This document shows positions 6,583-10,594 of a DNA stretch of 10,594 nucleotides, piece after piece. A program made the position numbers and the translations under genes. Positions within the stretch are counted from its first letter, which is position 1. Each line of letters begins with the position of its first letter. The notes under the pieces were generated by a model. That model did not search any database. It was not told where the DNA came from and saw only the letters and a list, made by a program, of their open reading frames with translations. Source of the stretch: Clostridia bacterium (lineage in GTDB: Bacteria; Bacillota_A; Clostridia; RUG12999); assembly GCA_017558425.1 (NCBI GenBank), contig JAFYVD010000061.1:1-10594 (forward strand), read 5' to 3'.

Positions 6583-7212
6583 ATGTACGATTCATATTAT
6601 GCCGTAATTTTCGCCGGCATCAATTCAAACTCCCCCACTTTCGAACATCCCGGGGCAGAAATCGCAAATCAGCTTCGGCTCAGCCATCCGGGTGCGAAAG
6701 TGAAAGTTTTAACGCTGTATCCTTATGACGATTCCGTTTCGGGCGATACCATTTCCGATACAATTCAGGTAATGAAAAACGCCTATGAACTGTGCGGAAA
6801 CACCGCAAAGCCCATGGCGTATGAAATCGAAAATAATTTTTCGGATGAACAGTGTGTATTTTTTGTTGGCTACAGCGGCGGAGGCATAGCCGCAACTGTT
6901 GTTGCAGAGCTTATGTGCCGCAAAAAACTTATGCCCGTATCCAAAATTATCCGCGTGGGTTCTCCGACTATGTCCGTCGGCAAAAATCTGTACGGAAAAA
7001 TCGTGGATTTGCAGCTTCCCGGTGACCCTGTGTGTCAAGTGGAAATCCCACGTTTTTTCAAAAACCTCCGACCATATCAGTGCTATGTAAAAGATCTGCA
7101 GGTTCCCGGCCACACCCATTCCTGTTACTTTAAAGCCGACCTCAAAGACACTGACGGCATATCAAACCTCACCAAAACGGTTCAAACCATATTAAAATTT
7201 GTTAAAAACTGA
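6583..7212 (+). CDS. Small alpha/beta-hydrolase, substrate unknown
   Basis: A 209-residue protein with an alpha/beta-hydrolase pattern. Hydrophobic strand YYAVIFAGI (5-13) begins the fold. VFFVGYSGGGIAATVVAE (92-109) is a nucleophile elbow G-x-S-x-G with S98. LPGDPV (145-150) supplies a plausible acid D148, and VPGHTHSCYF (174-183) the histidine (H177 or H179), in correct Ser-Asp-His order. No signal peptide is seen. The reaction is likely hydrolysis of an ester, lipid or peptide bond, but I do not recognise the subfamily. An in-frame TTG at 6532 would add 17 residues, but it lies in the T-tract of the preceding terminator; ATG 6583 with AAAGG at 6568-6572, ten bases upstream, is preferred. 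No good promoter is visible, so readthrough of the terminator may feed it. Its last 11 bases overlap the end of the convergent mntP. Confidence 0.72.
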   Translation: MYDSYYAVIFAGINSNSPTFEHPGAEIANQLRLSHPGAKVKVLTLYPYDDSVSGDTISDTIQVMKNAYELCGNTAKPMAYEIENNFSDEQCVFFVGYSGGGIAATVVAELMCRKKLMPVSKIIRVGSPTMSVGKNLYGKIVDLQLPGDPVCQVEIPRFFKNLRPYQCYVKDLQVPGHTHSCYFKADLKDTDGISNLTKTVQTILKFVKN

Positions 7213-7777
7213 TAATTCCAAGATGTTCAAGCAATATTTTGAGACCTATCAGAACAAGAATTATACCGCCTGCAAGCTCAGCCTTGGATTTGTATTTCAC
7301 GCCGAACTTGTTGCCTATAACAACTCCGATTGCCGAAAGAATAAATGTTGTGAGCCCAATCACCGAGATTGAACCCCATATATTTACATTGACAAGTGCA
7401 AAAGTGATTCCCACCGCAAGCGCATCAATACTTGTCGCAACCGCCATAACAAAAATTTCTTTCACATTAAACTTTTCCTGTTCACAGCCACAACATTCAT
7501 CTTCGCCTTTTATCACTTCATAAATCATTTTACCGCCGATAAATGCAAGAAGTACAAAAGCTATCCAATGGTCAAAGCTTTCGATATACACCCTGAACTG
7601 ACTGCCCAAAAACCAACCGATAAGCGGCATCAGAGCCTGGAAACCGCCAAAAAACAGCGCGATTATCAGTGTGTGTTTATAATTGATTTTTTTCATATTC
7701 AGTCCTTTGCAGATTGCCACCGCAAACGCGTCGGCTGAAAGGCCTATTCCCGTAAGAAAGACTTCAATAAATGTCAT
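7202..7777 (-). CDS. mntP: Manganese efflux pump MntP
   Basis: A 191-residue membrane protein of the MntP family (DUF204), exporting Mn(II) to protect against excess manganese. Two homologous three-helix repeats are visible; the first carries GLSADAFAVAICKG (12-25) and the second VATSIDALAVG (113-123), with the conserved aspartates D16 and D118. Hydrophobic segments lie near 3-23, 37-58, 68-88, 105-128, 134-157 and 168-186. The cytosolic loop between the repeats holds a Cys cluster, ECCGCEQ (94-100), which might bind metal. ATG 7777 has GGAGG (7786-7790) eight bases upstream; an in-frame TTG at 7792 overlaps that site and is rejected. It follows truA on the same strand with a promoter between. 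The leader is only about 30 bases, too short for the yybP-ykoY Mn riboswitch often found before such genes. No terminator is seen; it overlaps the convergent hydrolase by 11 bases. Confidence 0.93.
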   Translation of the reverse strand: MTFIEVFLTGIGLSADAFAVAICKGLNMKKINYKHTLIIALFFGGFQALMPLIGWFLGSQFRVYIESFDHWIAFVLLAFIGGKMIYEVIKGEDECCGCEQEKFNVKEIFVMAVATSIDALAVGITFALVNVNIWGSISVIGLTTFILSAIGVVIGNKFGVKYKSKAELAGGIILVLIGLKILLEHLGIISF

Positions 7778-7815
7778 AATTTTATCCTCCAAATTTTATA
7801 AATACACCGTTAATA

Positions 7816-7844
7816 ATTTTACCACATTTCGCCTTCAATTACAA
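7816..7844 (-). promoter_or_regulatory. Predicted promoter of mntP
   Basis: On the minus strand TTGTAA (7839-7844), 17 bp and TAAAAT (7816-7821) match the vegetative consensus at 9 of 12 positions. It starts immediately after the truA stop and leaves a leader of roughly 30 bases. Confidence 0.6.
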
Positions 7845-7863
7845 GTGTTTTAATAAAACACTT
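7843..7863 (-). repeat. Inverted repeat across the truA stop codon
   Basis: AAGTGTTTT (7843-7851) pairs with AAAACACTT (7855-7863) over a 3-base loop, including the truA stop and overlapping the mntP -35 box. There is no T-tract after it on the minus strand, so it is at best a weak terminator; it may instead be an operator-like site or 3'-end stabiliser. Confidence 0.4.
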
Positions 7864-8584
7864 CCACAAGCTTCAATCCGCGCGCAGGAAATGTGATTCC
7901 TGCATTTTGTCTGATTCCCGTTTCAAACACCTTGTCAATTGCAGCAATATCCTTGTCGCCGCAACCGATTTCATAAAGTGTTCCGCAAATAATCCTTACC
8001 ATATTATATAAAAATCCGTTACCGTTAATGCGAATTTTTATCAGTCCGTTCTCTTCTGTAATTTCTATAAAATTCACAGTTCGCACCGTTGATTTTTTCG
8101 TCTTTCCCACCGAACTGAATCCTTTAAAATCGTGTTTACCCAAAAATCGCTCGGAGGCAGCCTTCATTTTTTCCACATCGGGTTTTTGGTCGGCATTAAA
8201 CACATATTTTCTTATAAATACATCGGGTTTGCCCGTCGCAATAGTATATTCATATGTTTTGGAAACTGCATTAAGTCGACTGTGAAACCGCTCTTCAGTC
8301 TCACAAATTTCCGTCACAGCAATGTCTTCGGGAAGGTATTTGTTAATATAATCCATAATTTCGTCGCAGGTCAGGTCAGTGTCGCATTTAAAATTCGCCA
8401 CCTGCCCGATTGCGTGAACCCCCGCATCCGTTCTGCCCGATGCAAAAATTTCGGTTTCCCTTCCGCACATCCGCGAAATCACATTCTCAAACTTTTCCTG
8501 AATGGTATTTTTTGTGTTCCCTTGCCGTTGCCAGCCGTTATATTTCGTCCCGTCATAGGAAACAGTGATTTTATAGTTTCTCAT
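7850..8584 (-). CDS. truA: tRNA pseudouridine synthase A (TruA)
   Basis: A 244-residue TruA, normal in length. It isomerises uridines 38, 39 and 40 of the tRNA anticodon arm to pseudouridine. The start NYKITVSYDGTKYNGWQRQ (3-21) is typical. ASGRTDAGVHA (48-58) holds the catalytic aspartate D53. FHSRLNAVSKTYEY (100-113) and NGNGFLYNMVRII (187-199) are further conserved blocks, and the C-terminal FPARGLKLVEV is characteristic. ATG 8584 has GGAGGG (8589-8594) four bases upstream; a longer in-frame start at 8608 would precede that site and sit at the predicted transcription start, so it is rejected. A housekeeping gene with its own promoter (8615-8643), after the terminator of the bile salt hydrolase operon and ahead of mntP. 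Confidence 0.96.
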   Translation of the reverse strand: MRNYKITVSYDGTKYNGWQRQGNTKNTIQEKFENVISRMCGRETEIFASGRTDAGVHAIGQVANFKCDTDLTCDEIMDYINKYLPEDIAVTEICETEERFHSRLNAVSKTYEYTIATGKPDVFIRKYVFNADQKPDVEKMKAASERFLGKHDFKGFSSVGKTKKSTVRTVNFIEITEENGLIKIRINGNGFLYNMVRIICGTLYEIGCGDKDIAAIDKVFETGIRQNAGITFPARGLKLVEVFY

Positions 8585-8614
8585 AATTCCCTCCAAGTGC
8601 CAAAGCACAAATTC

Positions 8615-8643
8615 AGTATATCATAAATCACCACGCATTTCAA
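8615..8643 (-). promoter_or_regulatory. Predicted promoter of truA
   Basis: Minus-strand TTGAAA (8638-8643), 17 bp and TATACT (8615-8620) match at 10 of 12 positions. The expected start is near 8608, where GTGC and GCAC (8597-8600 and 8605-8608) could form a small 5' hairpin just before the ribosome site. Confidence 0.72.
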
Positions 8644-8687
8644 CAAAAATAAAGGCTGTAAAAAAACTATCTGTTTTTTTACAGCCT
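8644..8687 (-). terminator. Rho-independent terminator of the bile salt hydrolase operon
   Basis: A perfect 15-bp stem runs from 8653-8667 to 8673-8687 with a 5-base loop. It combines an AGGCTGT/ACAGCCT base with an A7/T7 upper half. A T-rich stretch follows on the minus strand. The stem starts only three bases after the hydrolase stop codon and lies next to the truA promoter. Confidence 0.88.
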
Positions 8688-8690
8688 GTT

Positions 8691-9650
8691 TCAGTTTTGC
8701 CAAGAAAATTTCTGCTCACTTTGCAAATCATACCTTATCAAATCTTCGCCGTCAAGCTTTTCCCTATGCATATCCACCGCACAAATGTTGCGGTTAAAAT
8801 AGGTGGTATAATAATATACGCCCTTATCGGTGTTACAGCAAGACGAATAGTGTGTCATAACATCTCCGTTTTCGGTCTTTACGCACCCTTTCGGCTGACT
8901 CACCCCGTCAAGCACGCGGAAAAAGCTATTCACTTTCTCCTGCTCGGTTTCTCCGCACACACAGTTAAGCTTCACAAAAGAAGCCTTGACAAATCTTGAC
9001 ACAGACGAAAAATCGCCCGGCAGACCAATTCCACCCATTCCTCGGCTGTGGGGCGTCAACTCAACTTTATCTGAAAATCTGTTTTGCGCTTCTCCGGCTG
9101 ACACTGACATATAATTCGCCAGATTTGTCATATGAAAATCAAAAGTCGGATTGTTGGTCAACACCCCGACAGGATTGTGATAAATTTTCAATTCCTCAGC
9201 AGTCTGTTCAACCGTTACCGCCGAATTTTTGTCTGCAATTATCCAGTGAAGCGGCGACGGATGGGTTTCTTTGTCAAAACAGTGGTTTGTGATGTTAATG
9301 TTTTCAAGCGCCATTTTTGCCGCACCGACACTGTCGCACGTTGATAAAATTCTCGGAATCAGCTCAAAAGATGCTATATTTTCTTTCCCTGCTTTTGCCT
9401 CGTTATACCGTGCATTTCCCGGAAAATTCAACCCAGCCATTCCAAGTCCCGCTTCATTCACCCCGTCAAAGTATAACGGATAGCCGTTTTTAACCATCGC
9501 CACCCCTATTATGGCAAAATGGTCGGTTTTAGCAAATCCAAACGGATAATTCCGAGGCGTCACCACTACTTGTTCTCCGAAAGAATTTTCAAAATCAAGA
9601 TTTCTGCCAAAATAGTGGCACCCTTTCGTCAGAGATACCGCCGTACACAT
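8691..9650 (-). CDS. bsh: Choloylglycine hydrolase / bile salt hydrolase (Ntn hydrolase)
   Basis: A 319-residue Ntn-hydrolase of the choloylglycine hydrolase family, which cleaves the amide bond of glycine- or taurine-conjugated bile acids; relatives act on penicillin V or acyl-homoserine lactones. Cys2 directly follows Met1 and becomes the N-terminal nucleophile once Met is removed. By comparison with the Clostridium perfringens enzyme (C2, R18, D21, N82, N175, R228), this protein has C2, R16, D19 (FGRNLDF), N75 (GLNFP), N166 (LTNNPTF) and R219 (SRF). GIGLPGDFSSVSRF (207-220) matches the motif of true bile salt hydrolases. There is no signal peptide, so it is cytoplasmic. ATG 9650 overlaps the stop of the preceding small gene (TAATG), with AAGGG about ten bases upstream, so translation is coupled. 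A terminator follows directly. The family is certain; bile salts as substrate are likely but unproven. Confidence 0.9.
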   Translation of the reverse strand: MCTAVSLTKGCHYFGRNLDFENSFGEQVVVTPRNYPFGFAKTDHFAIIGVAMVKNGYPLYFDGVNEAGLGMAGLNFPGNARYNEAKAGKENIASFELIPRILSTCDSVGAAKMALENINITNHCFDKETHPSPLHWIIADKNSAVTVEQTAEELKIYHNPVGVLTNNPTFDFHMTNLANYMSVSAGEAQNRFSDKVELTPHSRGMGGIGLPGDFSSVSRFVKASFVKLNCVCGETEQEKVNSFFRVLDGVSQPKGCVKTENGDVMTHYSSCCNTDKGVYYYTTYFNRNICAVDMHREKLDGEDLIRYDLQSEQKFSWQN

Positions 9651-10084
9651 TATAAATATTCCCTTATATCAATCGCCAGTTTTTCTTCAAGATTGATAAG
9701 CCTTTTTGTAATATCTTTGGAAACCTCGTCCGCCGCTTTATATTTGTTCAGGTACATATTCAGCGATTTTACACCCATATTGCACCCATCGGTCATAAGG
9801 TCGGCTACCGTTTTGTCAGAATCGTTCATAGCAAGCATCACGTTTGTTTTAATCCATGACATACCCTTGGCAATCATCGCCGGCTCTTTGCCGTCATCAT
9901 TATATTTATCCAAAAGAGCCGATATCTCTTTGTCAAGTTTTTTGTGTTCATCCGCACATTTTGTGAGCAGATTTTTAAAATCGACCTCCCCCACATTGTC
10001 AAGCACATCCTCGATGGAGGAAATCCCCATCTTCACTCCTGCATCGCACTCTCTCAAAAGCTTAATTGTATCCTGATTTATCAT
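9650..10084 (-). CDS. Small all-helical (ferritin-like bundle?) protein coupled to bsh
   Basis: A 144-residue acidic, soluble protein without signal peptide or membrane segments. The pattern predicts about five helices (roughly 3-31, 33-62, 68-88, 90-117, 119-143), suggesting a four-helix bundle of the ferritin-like/DUF2383 kind, though I cannot assign a family. Possible metal-ligand positions exist (E12, E45-H47, D90/D95) but no complete ferritin E-x-x-H pair is obvious. Cysteines at 13, 43 and 101 could be redox or metal sites. The distinctive stretch MSWIKTN (75-81) and DLMTDGCNMGVKSL (95-108) would help find homologues. ATG 10084 has an excellent Shine-Dalgarno site, GAGGTGAT, five bases upstream, but this sits inside a hairpin arm. 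The gene ends in TAATG with the bile salt hydrolase, so the two are made together; a helper or stress role is only a guess. Confidence 0.82.
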   Translation of the reverse strand: MINQDTIKLLRECDAGVKMGISSIEDVLDNVGEVDFKNLLTKCADEHKKLDKEISALLDKYNDDGKEPAMIAKGMSWIKTNVMLAMNDSDKTVADLMTDGCNMGVKSLNMYLNKYKAADEVSKDITKRLINLEEKLAIDIREYL

Positions 10085-10089
10085 AAAAA

Positions 10090-10121
10090 ATCACCTCTGT
10101 GATAGTTTACCACAGAGGTGA
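10090..10121 (-). terminator. Hairpin that ends the upstream gene and embeds the next gene's Shine-Dalgarno site
   Basis: CACCTCTGTG and CACAGAGGTG (10111-10120 and 10092-10101, read on the minus strand) form a perfect 10-bp stem, 11 bp with a closing T-A pair, over a 9-base loop, followed by A then TTTTTT (10085-10090). This looks like a rho-independent terminator 26 bases after the creatininase stop. The 3' arm also contains GAGGTGAT, an 8-base match to the Shine-Dalgarno consensus for ATG 10084, so the hairpin would hide the ribosome site in any readthrough RNA. Confidence 0.75.
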
Positions 10122-10133
10122 AAAAACATTCAA
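10104..10133 (-). promoter_or_regulatory. Possible promoter of the helical protein-bsh operon
   Basis: Minus-strand TTGAAT (10128-10133), 18 bp and TAAACT (10104-10109) match the consensus at 8 of 12 positions. The -10 box lies in the hairpin loop, so RNA starting about seven bases later would carry only part of the 3' arm and leave the ribosome site free. It is weak, but no better candidate lies in the 62-base gap. Confidence 0.35.
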
Positions 10134-10146
10134 TTATTACTAATTT

Positions 10147-10594
10147 TTACACAATAACTTTTCTGAGCCATTCAAGAGTGCAGTTAACCATATGTTTGCC
10201 TGTTTCTACACTTGCTTCCTTAGCGCTTTCAGCAAACCATTCTGTGTTGCGGTCGCAACGGCTGAGGTCTACAAGTTCGGGATAAGTTCCCATCATAAGG
10301 CTTGTTTCCCATTTTCCCGCATGGTCAAATCCGCCACATTTAATCTGCGCATCAGCACCAATCAACGGAATAACCTTGATGTATGAGAACGGGTCATCTT
10401 CGCTGCCCATATCTTCATAGTATGAAGCATAAGCATCGCTGCCCCACCAACCTTTGCCAAGCTTTTCTTCCATATATTCCATAGTTACCTTTTTAGCAGC
10501 TTTATGACAAGCGATTGTCATAGGCATAAGTCCTGCACCCTCTGTCTGATGATGAGCCACGAGATAAATATTCTTGTGACCTGCATTTATCATA
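10147..10594 (-). CDS. Creatininase-family amidohydrolase, C-terminal part (5' end outside window)
   Basis: The reading frame is open to the window edge and covers 148 residues from an internal Met; the family is usually about 240 residues, so roughly 90-100 N-terminal residues, with the first metal ligands (E-x-H and D motifs), are missing from view. The hallmark FDHAGKWETSLMMG (89-102) followed by YPELVDL (104-110) matches the H-A-G-x-x-E-T-S block of creatininases, zinc or manganese amidohydrolases that include creatinine amidohydrolase, FAPy deformylase and the peptidase MftE. AGHKNIYLVAHHQTEGAG (4-21) occupies the place of the usual strand plus NGHGGN loop, but the loop reads AHHQTE, an uncommon form. 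The stop (TAA, 10147-10149) is followed after 26 bases by a terminator-like hairpin. The substrate is unknown. Confidence 0.82.
   Translation of the reverse strand, partial: MINAGHKNIYLVAHHQTEGAGLMPMTIACHKAAKKVTMEYMEEKLGKGWWGSDAYASYYEDMGSEDDPFSYIKVIPLIGADAQIKCGGFDHAGKWETSLMMGTYPELVDLSRCDRNTEWFAESAKEASVETGKHMVNCTLEWLRKVIV

Noticed and set aside
7778..7849. Manganese (yybP-ykoY) riboswitch before mntP
   Set aside because: The whole gap is 72 bases and the predicted leader about 30, too short, and the characteristic helices are absent.
1..10594. CRISPR array, insertion sequences, tRNA/rRNA genes, phage or defence systems
   Set aside because: No direct-repeat arrays, transposase-like frames, cloverleaf-like segments or defence domains were found; all long frames belong to metabolic, regulatory or housekeeping families.

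Overview
The window reads as a piece of chromosome from an anaerobic, moderately low-GC Gram-positive bacterium, most likely a gut clostridium (Eubacteriales/Oscillospirales-like; the rank is inference). Signs are strong GGAGG-type ribosome binding sites, consensus vegetative promoters with TTGACA/TATAAT-like boxes, an oxygen-sensitive glycyl radical enzyme with its activase, a DUF1836 regulator and a DegV protein (both typical of Firmicutes), and a choloylglycine hydrolase of the bile-salt-hydrolase type. No phage, insertion sequence, tRNA, rRNA, CRISPR array or bacterial defence system is visible. Genes are densely packed and no gene-free stretch exceeds about 120 bases.

Layout. (1) 1-1057, plus strand: the last 59 codons of a glycyl radical enzyme overlapping its radical-SAM activase. 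A strong bidirectional hairpin terminator (1069-1104) separates this from (2) 1110-2944, minus strand: a DUF1836 HTH regulator followed by a FAD-dependent oxidoreductase that has its own promoter. (3) 3057-6471, plus strand, divergent from the regulator: a tight three-gene operon of a DegV-family lipid-binding protein, an iron-containing alcohol dehydrogenase and a class-3-like aldehyde dehydrogenase, closed by a terminator at 6499-6533. (4) 6583-7212, plus strand: a small alpha/beta-hydrolase with a plausible Ser-Asp-His triad. (5) 7202-8584, minus strand: truA (tRNA pseudouridine synthase), then mntP (manganese exporter), which overlaps the hydrolase tail to tail. (6) 8691-10084, minus strand: a small all-helical protein translationally coupled to a choloylglycine/bile salt hydrolase. 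(7) 10147-10594, minus strand: the C-terminal part of a creatininase-family amidohydrolase cut by the window edge.

Working together. The most system-like part is the centre. The DUF1836 regulator gene and the degV-adh-aldh operon diverge from back-to-back near-consensus promoters. An inverted repeat lies midway between the two -35 boxes, a natural place for an operator. Binding of an acyl chain (DegV), interconversion of alcohol and aldehyde (Fe-ADH) and oxidation of aldehyde to acid (class 3 ALDH) would make a coherent long-chain aldehyde/alcohol module; this is inference from families and gene order. The regulator's near-perfect promoter puts the predicted transcription start on the A of its ATG, implying a leaderless mRNA. 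The bile-salt-hydrolase operon begins behind a hairpin that looks like the upstream gene's terminator and also carries the next gene's Shine-Dalgarno sequence. I see no clearly new defence or mobile system here; the findings are regulatory architecture and uncharacterised gene pairings.
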